Assembly: GCF_018687715.1 (NCBI RefSeq)
Contig: NC_056766.1
Coordinates: forward strand, 42,076,933-42,140,932
Reading direction: 5' to 3'
Length of the DNA: 64,000 bases
Origin: Carya illinoinensis
Lineage: Eukaryota > Streptophyta > Magnoliopsida > Fagales > Juglandaceae
The position numbers and the translations under genes were made by a program. The notes under the pieces are model-generated. The model was not told the DNA's origin and ran no database searches. It saw only the letters and a program-made list of their open reading frames with translations. Numbering within the stretch: position 1 is the first letter of the stretch; each line of letters begins with the position of its first letter. Below, piece by piece: positions 49,309 to 59,160 of the stretch.

Positions 49309-50818
49309 GTTGGGCTTGGGGGTTGTTTTTCTCTCAAAATGAAAACGACGCCGTTTTCATTTATTTGCCACGTAGGACACGGGGGTTACGCGAGGGTTAC
49401 GCGAGCGGTTGCAAGTAGCCAATAAATAATAGCTATTTATCTTTAACCAAGTATTATAACTAAAATCTAAATTAGTTTAGATATGTCCAATCCAATATGT
49501 CCAATTTTTTCATTTGGTCAAGTTAATGAAGATGCCCTTAGAATCTTAGTAATGAGAATTTTGTACGAATGCATCTATCCCTACTTTTCAAACTTTTTAT
49601 TTAATTTTAATGTATCTTTATTTTAATAAAATAATAATAACAATAAAAGACGAAACTCTCAAAAACAAAATAAAGAATAGAAGACGAAAAGAAAATTCAA
49701 TTAAAGTTTACCGGGACCCCCCAAAATAACATGAGTTAGAACTACATTAAATTTGCCAAACAGACATCTCACTGGCCAGCAGAAGGGCCGGCCACGGACG
49801 ACCCTAATCCACGCATGTATCATTTTCTATAATTTTCTTATATAATTTTATTTTAAATTATGAATATTTTTATAAAAATACATGTCATTTAACATATGGT
49901 TGTCTAAAAAGACTTTTTTTTTAAATATCTAAAAAAACTTTTACCGATTTAGATATCGAGTTGAGTTGAATTATTTATGAATAATAATAAATTTTATAGA
50001 GTTAACTTAAAATAAATTTAGATCTATTTGAATATTTATATATATTTTGAGAAATTAAAAAAATATTATAAGTCTCTCATGTAAAAATATATTAAGCTAA
50101 AAAAATTATAGATCTCACATGTAAAGAAATTTTAAATCGAGATGAATTTAGTAATATGAGAATTGAATGTTTGAATATTAAACTAAATTTAAAATTATAT
50201 TAAACTGCATGGATCTCAATTCTGTGCAAGTTTCAAACACGTTTAGTGGAAAGAGTCCTATGTATATCATCTTTTATTTTTATTTAATGTTATTTTTAAG
50301 AGATACTCCACACCTTGTTAGCATTGGGAAATTTTACCTATTTTTAAATTTAATCGAATAAACTAAATTGAACATACCATATTTTAATCCTATTTTCTTA
50401 ACTTAGTAAATATTATCTTAAATTAAATTTAGAGAACATTACATTTTATATAATTTTATATGCATATTATTGAATGGATAATCACTTCAAATATGTGCAT
50501 TAAATATAATTAAAATGAAAAATAAACAATTTTATTTTTGAATTTTATTATTTTGATATATTTAAGTGAATATTTATTCAAGTGGTTAATAATAAAGCCA
50601 AATGTGTCAGGTCAGTAAATAAATAAGATTTAAGATTAAAAATAAAATGTTACTTTCATATATAGATAATAAATTCTAAAAATAAGTATTGCTTACTGCC
50701 AAAGAAAAGGTTTCGCCGCTAACGTTGTGAACGATTACACCTCACTGCAGAATCCGTTCCTTTCTGAGTTATTTTTTTACCAAAATACGCCTGCCCTCAC
50801 ATTTGCTCCCCTATAAAT
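49309..50818 (+). repeat. Right copy of the 1.5-kb direct repeat = AdoMetDC promoter
   Basis: This pairs with 39371-40896. It starts inside the MULE right end (49309-49418), runs through the MITE right half, a family E MITE (49950-50240) and the proximal promoter, and ends at the TATA box. This copy is the one joined to the AdoMetDC leader. Confidence 0.95.
50811..50818 (+). promoter_or_regulatory. TATA box of the AdoMetDC gene
   Basis: CTATAAAT is followed within 30 bp by a pyrimidine-rich stretch (CCCTCTTTCCGTTCCCTTTC), which is a plausible start region near 50845. No other TATA lies between here and the leader exon. Confidence 0.7.
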
Positions 50819-51007
50819 ACCCTCTTTCCGTTCCCTTTCTACCTTCACTCACAACCTTGCGCCTCCTTCTCTCTTCCTGTGAACCTCTGAACAATTCATC
50901 ACGTTCTTCCCTCTCTGTCGTCTTTTCCTGCATCCCTATTCCCATTGTTGGCAAGTTTTAGAGCGATTTGTTTGATTTCCTCAACAAGCGATTAATACAA
51001 AGGAAAA

Positions 51008-51294
51008 GTGAGTATTTTCCATGTGTTTTTCCTTTTTCTTTTTTGGCTTACATAGCGCTGCTTTGTTCATTTTATGTTTCTTGTGCTTTCGTTGTTATCT
51101 GCATGTACGGTTGTTTCTTTGGAATCGTTGATCTGGGTATTGAGGATTTACCTCTCCAATGTTCTGAAAGTTATAATCTTGATACTTTTTCTGTGACAAA
51201 GATTTGTGGAATTTGATGTATATGTTCTCGATTATATGTTACAATTTTTGGAGGAAAAAATGGTTAAAATCCTGATGGATATTATTGATTTCAG
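51008..51294 (+). other. Leader intron 1 of the AdoMetDC gene
   Basis: Donor GTGAGTAT after AGGAAAA, acceptor GATTTCAG, followed by AAGCGTGG and the uORF pair. It is an intron in the 5' leader, as in other plant AdoMetDC genes. Confidence 0.75.
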
Positions 51295-51302
51295 AAGCGT
51301 GG

Positions 51303-51311
51303 ATGTTTTAA
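51303..51311 (+). promoter_or_regulatory. Tiny uORF of the AdoMetDC leader
   Basis: ATG TTT TAA: two codons plus stop. The last base of its stop is the first base of the next uORF start (TAATG), the arrangement known from plant AdoMetDC leaders, where tiny-uORF use lets ribosomes bypass the small uORF. Confidence 0.9.
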
Positions 51312-51558
51312 TGGAGACCAAAGGTGGGAAGAAGAAGTCTAGTAGTAGTAGTGGCTCCAAACAGTACGAAGCTCCCCTTGGCTACATCATTGAAGACGTT
51401 CGTCCCAACGGTGGCATCGAGAAGTTCAGATCTGCTGCTTACTCCAACGTAAGATCACTCTTCTCAATCCCATTACCAACTTCCTCTGATATTCATTTAT
51501 TTTTTCTAATTATTTCTTGGGTGATTTTTGTATGCAGTGCTTGAGGAAGCCATCCTGA
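51311..51558 (+). CDS. Small regulatory uORF peptide of AdoMetDC (52 aa)
   Basis: Two exons, 51311-51448 and 51538-51558 (donor GTAAGA, acceptor TGCAG), give 52 aa: METKGGKKKSSSSS..., then YEAPLGYIIEDVRPNGGIEK and FRSAAYSN, ending CLRKPS. This is the conserved plant peptide that stalls translation of the downstream AdoMetDC ORF when polyamines are high. The last six residues come from the second exon, so the intron must be spliced for the native C-terminus. About 200 nt separate its stop from the main start. Confidence 0.93.
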
Positions 51559-51756
51559 TACGTTTCCAGAAATGCCTCCTTCGGTAGACTAGGATTCCAT
51601 TTCCCAAATCCTTTCTTTTCTCCCGTTTTTCTCTAATTTGCAGAATAAAATCAATAATCTGTTGTTGTAAAACGAAACCCAGAAAAACAGAGTCTGTTTC
51701 ATTCTCTCCTTTGTTGATTAGTTTTCAGTGAGATCAGAAAAAAATCGTATTCAGCA

Positions 51757-52905
51757 ATGACCGCCGACCGTCAACCTCCGCCCCCGCCCTCACCAATCGG
51801 ATTCGAAGGCTTCGAGAAGAGGCTCGAGGTGGCATTCTCGGAGCCACCAATTTTCAAGGACCCAGAGGGGCTCGGTCTCCGAGCCCTGACTCGATCCCAG
51901 CTCGACTCCATTCTCGAGCCAGCTCGCTGCACCATCGTGTCCCAACTCTCCAACTCTGAGTTCGATTCCTATGTTCTCTCCGAGTCCAGCCTCTTCGTCT
52001 ATCCATTCAAAATCGTTCTCAAAACATGTGGGACGACGAAGCTTCTCTTGTCTGTCGCACCAATTCTCCAACTTGCCGAGTCTCTCTCGCTCGCCGTCAA
52101 CTCCGTTAAATACTCTCGGGGAAGCTTCATTTTTCCAAATTACCAACCTGCCCCTCACCGGAGTTTCGGCGAAGAAGTCGCCGTGTTAAACGAATACTTC
52201 GGGTATTTGCACGGTAAGGCCTTTGTGATCGGCGATCCCAGCGCCCCAAATCGTAACTGGTACATTTACTCGGCGACAGAGGAGGGTGAGAAATCTGTGA
52301 AGGCTAATCGAACGAACGACATCACTCTTGAGATGTGCATGACCGGTTTGGACCGCGAGAAGGCGGCGGTGTTTTTCAAGAAATCGGAGGACTATGTGGC
52401 TTGTGAAATGACCAAATTGTCCGGGATATCAGAGATCATTCCTTCGCACGTGATCTGTGACTTTGATTTTGACCCGTGCGGGTACTCGATGAATGGGATC
52501 GACGGTTCAGCATACTCAACCGTGCACGTGACCCCAGAGGACGGCTTCAGTTACGCGAGCTACGAGGCCTTGGGATTTGATCCGGAGGCAATCCGGTTCG
52601 AGCCACTACTGAAGAGGGTGCTGAGCTGTTTTGGACCGACCGAGTTTTCCGTTGCGGTCACTTGCCGCGGAGGTTGGGTCCATCAATGGGCGGTAGCTGA
52701 CGTGGAGGGATACACGTGTAACAGTTTGGTGAAACAGGAGCTTACAGGTGGGGGCAGCGTAGTGTACCTGTCGTATTCGGCGAAGGCCAAGGGTGTTTGC
52801 GCAGTGCGGACACCTACCAAGGCTCTCAAGCAGTGCTGGAAGGAGGCGGTGACGGTGACGGGTGAAGAGGAGGGCAAGGCGTGTCCTTGGATTTCGTCAG
52901 CTTAG
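51757..52905 (+). CDS. SAMDC: S-adenosylmethionine decarboxylase proenzyme
   Basis: Converts SAM to decarboxylated SAM, the aminopropyl donor for spermidine and spermine synthesis, in the cytosol. The main ORF is uninterrupted (382 aa), as usual for plants. The proenzyme cleavage motif YVLSESSLFVYP places the pyruvoyl-forming serine at Ser77 (after Glu76). Other hallmarks are FEGFEKRLEV, GLRALTRSQLDSILEPA, KTCGTTKLLL, SVKYSRGSFIFPNYQPAPHR, TLEMCMTGLDREKAAVF, CDFDFDPCGYSMNGI and HVTPEDGFSYASYEA. The Pro-run after MTADRQ makes the N-terminus a few residues longer than common paralogues. Everything needed for activity is present. Control is expected through the two upstream ORFs. The promoter is duplicated 10 kb upstream around a MULE. 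Confidence 0.97.
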   Translation: MTADRQPPPPPSPIGFEGFEKRLEVAFSEPPIFKDPEGLGLRALTRSQLDSILEPARCTIVSQLSNSEFDSYVLSESSLFVYPFKIVLKTCGTTKLLLSVAPILQLAESLSLAVNSVKYSRGSFIFPNYQPAPHRSFGEEVAVLNEYFGYLHGKAFVIGDPSAPNRNWYIYSATEEGEKSVKANRTNDITLEMCMTGLDREKAAVFFKKSEDYVACEMTKLSGISEIIPSHVICDFDFDPCGYSMNGIDGSAYSTVHVTPEDGFSYASYEALGFDPEAIRFEPLLKRVLSCFGPTEFSVAVTCRGGWVHQWAVADVEGYTCNSLVKQELTGGGSVVYLSYSAKAKGVCAVRTPTKALKQCWKEAVTVTGEEEGKACPWISSA

Positions 52906-53173
52906 ACCAGCCAACCAGCCAAACAGAGTGACCAGTTGTCAGTCTCATCGGTTACTGCCATTCAGTTTGTTGAGTGGCGTTTTGGTGATTACGTTGGATT
53001 GCTATGGTGTATCGTTGCATTTTGGGTATTCTATGGGTATTTTGTTTTTTTTTTAAGGCGGTCGTGTAATGGGTCTTTGGTCTAAGATTTGGAATAAATT
53101 GAGGTTAGGGTATGGTCGCTGTTGTTTTGTGAGGTTGTGGCTTACATGTTAGGGTCATCATTGCAATGGACTT
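52906..53173 (+). terminator. AdoMetDC 3' UTR region
   Basis: T-rich 3' flank with GGAATAAATTGAGG near 53091, a plausible polyadenylation signal context. The exact cleavage site cannot be placed. Confidence 0.4.
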
Positions 53174-53327
53174 TTAAGGAACAATCGTGTATTGTTTTTC
53201 ATGTTTTTAAAAATGAAAGGATTCCAAAACATACAGAGACGATTGGTATCTTAAGGAACAATCTTGTATTGTTTTTCATGTTTTTAAAAATGAAAGGATT
53301 CCAAAACATACGGAGACGATTGAATAC
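53174..53327 (+). repeat. 77-bp tandem duplication after AdoMetDC
   Basis: TTAAGGAACAATCKTGTATT followed by GTTTTTCATGTTTTTAAAAA and GGATTCCAAAACATACRGAG occurs twice head-to-tail (53174-53250 and 53251-53327) with about two differences, so the duplication is recent. Confidence 0.92.
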
Positions 53328-53519
53328 CAAAAAAGTCATTTAATTTATCATATTTTATATAATAATTTATCTTACTTTCAAATAAAATATGATAAAATAA
53401 TTTAATTTTTAAAAATTTAAAATAATATTAAAAAAATAAGATTTTATTCAATTTTTATTTCAACTTACTTTGATGTCAATTTATTATCAAAATTTTTCAT
53501 ATCAAAGTTAAGTATTTTA

Positions 53520-53635
53520 AAATGAGTTATGCGATTGATTAAAGGAATTATTTTATATTAAAAAAGTATTATAATTAATTATATTAATATAATACGTAAA
53601 TAATATATAAAAATGATTATATATAAAATTTTTAT
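53520..53635. repeat. MITE family A copy
   Basis: TGCGATTGATTAAAGGAATT, TTTTATATTAAAAAAGTATT and ATAAAAATGATTATATATAA in family A order. Confidence 0.45.
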
Positions 53636-54447
53636 TTTAATATTTAATAGTTGTTTCTATCTTGCATGGAAATAAGTGGCGTTGATAATGTTGTTTTGGT
53701 CAACACAACAATAACGTGGGGTTGGAAATGATAGACAAATTTCTATGGAATTTTCTTGCCCCCATTCAAAGAGGTTGTTGCATACTCCAAGTCTTGTTCA
53801 CGTGAATTAAGAAAATTTAGATGAACTACTTGGAAAATGTAGATTATTTTCCAACTTTGGTCAATCTAACATCTTGATTGGCTGACACAGTCTCAAATTA
53901 TGTTATATCAAGTTATTAAACTGATGAATTATATGAAGTCATCTGATCAGATTTATTTAAAAATGTTATTATCAAATTTGAGTTGCATGGCATGGCTAAG
54001 GTCAGATTGAATATTCAATGTTATGAAGTTTCGAAGAAATAAATAGGCATATAATAGTTTAAAGAGATGCATTGGAAATTTGGAGGGAGACTTTGAAAAT
54101 GGGATTTTACTACAACAATCAAATAGGAGTTGTTGGTGCAGATGAAAACAAAATGTAAAACTCATACTAGTGGAGATCGGCTTTGGTGTAGTTCATACCC
54201 TAATATTTTAACCACATTTTTCAACTTCCAAATCGTGGTCAAGAAAGTTATTTTTGCACAGGAAAAGAGACTAGAATATATACATGGTGTGATCTCTAAA
54301 TTATGTTGTATAAAAAAATAATAAAACTACAAAAAGATTTCACTGCAATAATGATATCTACAAGTTTTAAATAGATAAATTTCGTGCATACATGTTATAA
54401 AAAAATGTCAGTTCTATTAATAAAAAAGAAGTTTTTTTTGGGATACA

Positions 54448-54620
54448 AGAAGTGTTTCATTTTATCTCATCTTATCATTATAACTTTTTAAAATTCACGT
54501 AAAAAATAATAAATAGTTTAATTTTTTTAAATCTCAAAACAATAATAATATTAAAAAACTCTTCTAATGATATTTTATTCAAATCACAATTTATTTCAAC
54601 TCACAATTCAAACGACACCT
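54448..54620. repeat. MITE family C copy
   Basis: TTTCATTTTATCTCATCTTA, AATAATAAATAGTTTAATTT, AATAATAATATTAAAAAACT, and the end ATTTCAACTCACAATTCAAA. Matches the family C layout. Confidence 0.6.
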
Positions 54621-55235
54621 TAATTTATAATACTAACTTTATAATATGACAATTACATCAATTCACATTAATTTATAAGTTTATTTTTGTGAAATTCACC
54701 TGTGACTAAATTATTTCTCTATATTATGTAATGCTCTATTAATTAAATGATTCAGTTAAATTTAGCGATCAAGATAATTTTTTTTGCCTTTGCAGACCTA
54801 TTATTTTATGCAAAAACTAATGGGATACAGCTACTTTTTAATATTTTCTATTTTAATATATTATCGCTTTTTTTTTTCTTAAGAAAAAGGGGAGCTGGGG
54901 CGAGCAGCATGGTAACCTTCCTTGAAAATGACTGTAGGAGTCATTCTCTACTATAGAATGTCTGATTTGAATCATATTTACTATCTTAATGGCGAGCTTA
55001 TTACCATAATACTTCTAAAATATCCAGCTAATCCAAAACTCATCCCACGATCCAAATATCAAGTTTTATTATCACAAGTGATTTTAACTTATATCTTGAC
55101 TTGACTCGAAATCCTAATATTGAATCATAAAATATTAACTCGTACCAACTAAGCTATCACCTTAGTGGTTTAATATATTATCACGTATCACTAGTCCGGA
55201 ACTATTCTACCCTTTTAGAGGATCATCACTTACTA

Positions 55236-55333
55236 CTCATTACAAAAAAAAAATGAATTGGTTACGAATAGTTTTTTCGTTGTAATAAATTAGTCACAAA
55301 AGCTTATTTTTTTTTTTTTTTTTTGTAGTGACT
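55236..55333. mobile_element. Miniature CACTA-like element (92 bp)
   Basis: Body 55239-55330 with left end CATTACAAAAAAAAAA and right end TTTTTTTTTTTTTGTAGTG, which is the CACTACAAAA terminal repeat with one change on the left. It is flanked by the 3-bp direct repeat ACT (55236-55238 and 55331-55333), the length expected for CACTA elements. The interior has a smaller inverted pair (GGTTACGAA/TTAGTCACAA type). Confidence 0.7.
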
Positions 55334-55804
55334 AATCCATAATATCATTTAATATGAATCATGAAGAAGAAATTAAAATGAAAGAACAATATTTTTATAA
55401 CGTGAATGAATTTTGTTGTATGACATGATGATCTCTCTTCAATATTGGTAAATCTTGAGCTTGAAAAACGGTAATCCTCTAATCATTGAGATATCACACT
55501 ATTCAAATATAGATAAAGTATTATAAATAATTTTCCATCGTTTAATATTATAATAATAAATTATAAAAAGTAATAATTGAAATAGTGCTGAATAGTATTT
55601 CTGCATGCTTCCTGAAAATTGGTGGGACTGTTGGATCAAACAAAAACTCAGAAGGTTCTGGTCCATACATTTGGCACGTAAATAACTAAAGAACTGGTCC
55701 ACACATTTCTCATATCCACACATTTCTCATATCCTTTGTCCAGAGCTCCGAGGATGTTCATGCATGACGCGGCAGTCACAGATTGATCACGAAGACAGCT
55801 CTCT

Positions 55805-56028
55805 AGGCCTTGTTTGGTTAACCAAAATCAAAAATCTCATCTCATCTCATCTCAACTCATCATTACACATTTTTCAAATCTCAATATAAAATATAATAAA
55901 CAATCTTACTTTTTCAAATTTCAATACAAAATTAATATTCAAAAATTATATTATAATAATATTTTATTTATTACTATTTAAAACATCTTATCTCATCTCA
56001 TCTCATCTGTATAACCAAGCGGGACCCG
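55805..56028. repeat. MITE family C copy, best preserved
   Basis: CTTGTTTGGTTAACCAAAAT, CTCATCTCATCTCATCTCAA ... CTTATCTCATCTCATCTCAT, CTGTATAACCAAGCGGG. The ends are clearly inverted (TGTTTGGTTA/TAACCAAGCG). Confidence 0.75.
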
Positions 56029-56237
56029 AACCAAAAAACAGGACAATCTCTTTTGAAGTAATTTGATTGATATATGTCTCTCACCCTTTTTCCCTCGGGT
56101 AGAGACAAGAAGGATGGGCCCCTGATCTACCAGACCTTGTAACATGTACGCGACGCTGTCGATAAAGGGTGGGGGCAAAAAAATAGAGAGAAAAATATGA
56201 AAGAAAGCAAAAGAATAAGGAAAATAAAGAAAAAAAA

Positions 56238-56345
56238 ATAATGTTATATATAGTATTCTATTAATATGATTAATTGTATTAGTTTTTTTAATATTAAATT
56301 AATTATATCGATGAATGTAAAAGTTATTGTATATAAGATTTAGAA
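56238..56345. repeat. MITE family A copy (short)
   Basis: TGTTATATATAGTATTCTAT, TATGATTAATTGTATTAGTT, ATATTAAATTAATTATATCG, AAGTTATTGTATATAAGATT. Confidence 0.4.
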
Positions 56346-57002
56346 AATATTTTAACTATAAATAGATTATACACAAGTAACTCACAAGCTGACGTGATTT
56401 GATACGGTACGTCAGATTGTAAAGTTATTTTTATTACAAAATATATGTAATAAATTATATGAATCCACGTCAATTTGTGAGTTTATTTTATATAATTTTT
56501 TTTTTTTTATATATACGTAACACTTCTCATAAAATTTTTGAGAAAAAAAAAAAATATTTTTGGCCCTTTTCCCTTCTGGGTTATCTTCCATACATCTACG
56601 GGTCTTGCTCACCGTTCTTTTCTGTGGATGGATCAGGCAGATTCGGGGACAAGGAATTTATGGCTTTTTTTATTTGTTATTTTATTTTATTTTTATCTCT
56701 CCTATTAAGAACCTCATGTTTCAAATCTCCTTTTTGGTTTAAAGCTAATAATGATGTTCTTTCGCACATTCTCGTGGATCATACGTAATTTAATTTAGTA
56801 CTGTTTTTTTTTTTGGTTTATTATTCTGGTTCCTTCTCGGCTGCGGGGGCCCCTCGAGAAGCAAGATCCTTGGCTACGGATCCTTGGTTCAGGCCTCCAA
56901 GCCATCCTTGTGACTGACAGACATTTGATGCTCGGACAAAAAGATTTGATTTGTGGGGCTTTTGTACCCGCAAAAAGCATGAAAAGCAACTACGAGCGTA
57001 TT

Positions 57003-57350
57003 CAGAGGACGTTTGAATGCAAATTTTCTTTAAATTTTATACAAATTTGTTACTGTTTGAAATTCAATTTAACCTAATTTAAATTTAAATTTAATATTTA
57101 AATATCATATTTTTATCAATTCAATTTTTTTTTACGTGATACTCATAATATTTTTTAAGTAAATATCTCTTTACACGCAAAATTTATAATTTTTTTAACT
57201 TTTTATAAATATATTTAAATTCGTCTTGATATTTAAATACATCTAAATTTAATTTAAATGAATTCTATAAAATTCACAACTCATTACTATTTATAAAGAA
57301 TTCAATTTATATCAAATTTTCAACTTAATTCAACATCTAAATAGGCTTAA
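57003..57350 (-). repeat. MITE family E copy, inverted
   Basis: On the minus strand it matches 58806-59160: TAGATGTTGAATTAAGTTGA, AATAGTAATGAGTTGTGAAT, TTAAATATCAAGACGAATTT, AAATTATAAATTTTGCGTGT. About 340 bp. Confidence 0.55.
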
Positions 57351-57954
57351 TCCTCGTAAGCTTGGCAATATAAATTGAGTTAAAAAAACAATATTAATTT
57401 TTTTTATAATAATATGTTTCAATATTTCAGTACCTTACATGGTGGGGTATTTATTGAAGATAGAGTGTATATAATGGAGAAGTTATCCCCTCGGAACACG
57501 CTTCTCATGGGAGGGGTCCTTCCAGAGCAAATCTCTCTGCAGGAGATGCCTTGTCGATGGAAGCCACTTGCGAGATAACTCTTTAGGCTGTGTATATAAT
57601 CCAGAATTCGTTACTTTTTTAATTTTTAATAAAAAATTAAAATTTATATCAATTTATTTAACATATTCAAATACATATTTTAACTTATTTATATTTTATC
57701 CTAAATTCTTTTCTTACCCATACTACGTAATTTTTTCCAACGCTTAGATTTTATGAGGTTGTGTAAAACTTTATAGTATTCATTTAAATTATCTGGGAAT
57801 ATAACTGTTTTAAGATATTTTTATATTATTTTATTATTATTTATAAATTATTTATTATTAATTTTGTTACTATTCACAAAATTATTTGAGATGCTTTTAT
57901 TATCTAAATGTAACCTAGTCTCTATTAAATAGAATTTTTGTTTGGATTTTAAAA

Positions 57955-58200
57955 AAAGGAAAATGCTAATTGAACTAATAAAATTGACCGATAAAAAGGA
58001 TCAGTTGAATTTTTTAATTTTAATTTTAATTTTTAATTTTACTTAATAATTAAAGAAGTGAATATTAGTGAATTGATTTTTTTTAATTATTTTTTTTTAA
58101 AAACATTTAAAATTGTGTAAAAAATTATTAAAACAAAATAAAAAAAATACATTTACACTTTATCGATTCACTTTATCGATTAACCATATTTACTATTAGT
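57955..58200. repeat. MITE family D copy
   Basis: AATTTTTAATTTTACTTAAT, AAAGAAGTGAATATTAGTGA, AAAACATTTAAAATTGTGTA, and CACTTTATCGATTCACTTTA near the end. Related to 31746-31985. Confidence 0.45.
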
Positions 58201-58217
58201 ATTATTCTTTAAAAAAG

Positions 58218-58388
58218 GAAAAATATAGTTGTAAGCATAATTGTGCACTAATCTATACACCAATGTGATGTGATTGCTCAAAAAGTAGATTTTATTGAAA
58301 ATAATTTTAATTTAAATTTTAAATATGAATAAATTAGTATTGGTATACAGATTAGTGCGCGACTGTGCTTGTATGTAGCAAAACTCTT
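58218..58388 (-). repeat. MITE family B copy, inverted
   Basis: AAATATAGTTGTAAGCATAA, TTGTGCACTAATCTATACAC, TGATGTGATTGCTCAAAAAG ... TATACAGATTAGTGCGCGAC, TGTATGTAGCAAAACTCTT. The inverted pair GCACTAATCTATAC / GTATACAGATTAGTGC marks its termini. Confidence 0.65.
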
Positions 58389-58805
58389 AAAAAATGGTGG
58401 GATATATTAAAAATATATTTGGGAACAAATTCTTGTGAAAATTACTTGTATTTTTGTGTCTTATGAAACCGAGATAAAACGGGAACTGTTTCATATAAAG
58501 ATGTTTAGAATCTTATATTAAGAGGAAGCGATTTTTTATTAAAAAAAAAAAAAGAAGGAAAACTAATCTCTTTATTCTCTCTCGTAGGACCTTAGTTTGA
58601 CTAGATTCTTGGGTCCTCAGAACAGAGAGCATTGTGCTGCCTCGGGTTTGGGCCCAATCCAAATACAAGCTCGAGCCCAATGCCTAGAACATTAGAACAG
58701 AACTTGGGGCACAGTTGTTGGATAAAAAAATGAATTGGGCTGAGTCAATTGGAATTGATTGACTGGGTAAAAATGACATGATATAAGTAGGATTTAGCTA
58801 TTCTA

Positions 58806-59160
58806 AAAAAGAATAGGTTGCATTTAGATGTTGAGACTAGTTGAGTTGAATTGAATTCTTTATGAATAGTAATGAGTTGAATAGGTTGAGTGAGTTATGT
58901 AGAGCTCATCTGAAATAAGTTTAGATATGTTTAGATGTTAAGATGAGTTTAGTACTATTTATGAGAAATTGAAAAAGGTTGTGGGTCTCACATTTAAAGA
59001 TATATTGAGTTGAAAAAGATTGTGGATTTTACGTATAAAGAGGTCTTGAGTTGAGATGAGTTTAGTAATTTAAGAGTTGAGTATTTAGATATTAAATTCA
59101 ATTTAAAATTAGGCTGAACTGAATTGATCTTAGTTGAGTATTGCAACCAAACAAAGCCTA
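58806..59160 (+). repeat. MITE family E copy, best preserved
   Basis: TTGCATTTAGATGTTGAGAC, TAGTTGAGTTGAATTGAATT, GAGATGAGTTTAGTAATTTA, GAACTGAATTGATCTTAGTT, ending CAACCAAACAAAGCCT. A related copy lies inside each 1.5-kb direct repeat (about 40008-40310 and 49950-50240). Confidence 0.65.

Larger units (their letters stand above)
40897..49418 (+). mobile_element. Mutator-like element (MULE) with two convergent genes
   Basis: An 8.5-kb element. The left end (40905-40955: CTATTTGCAACCGCCGTTGC, GTAACCGG...GACGTGGCAG) and the right end (49364-49418: TTGCCACGTAGGACAC... GGTTACGCGAGCGGTTGCAA GTAG) are imperfect inverted repeats of about 50 bp. Inside are an FRS/MULE transposase on + near the left end and a GRF zinc-finger gene on - near the right end, pointing at each other as in maize MuDR. 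The right flank CCAATAAAT and the left flank CCTATAAAT differ by one base in nine and could be target-site copies, though the left one coincides with a TATA box. Exact termini are uncertain by about 10 bp. Transposition activity is unlikely given the frameshift in the transposase. Confidence 0.8.

Noticed and set aside
40897..49427. Firm 9-bp target duplication for the MULE
   Set aside because: CCTATAAAT on the left differs by one base from CCAATAAAT on the right and is also the duplicated TATA box, so it cannot be accepted as proven; it is kept only as part of a model.
39371..50818. The 1.5-kb direct repeats as LTRs of a retrotransposon
   Set aside because: They lack TG...CA ends. There is no primer-binding site, reverse transcriptase or integrase between them; the interior is a MULE transposase. 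The right repeat ends at a host gene TATA box.
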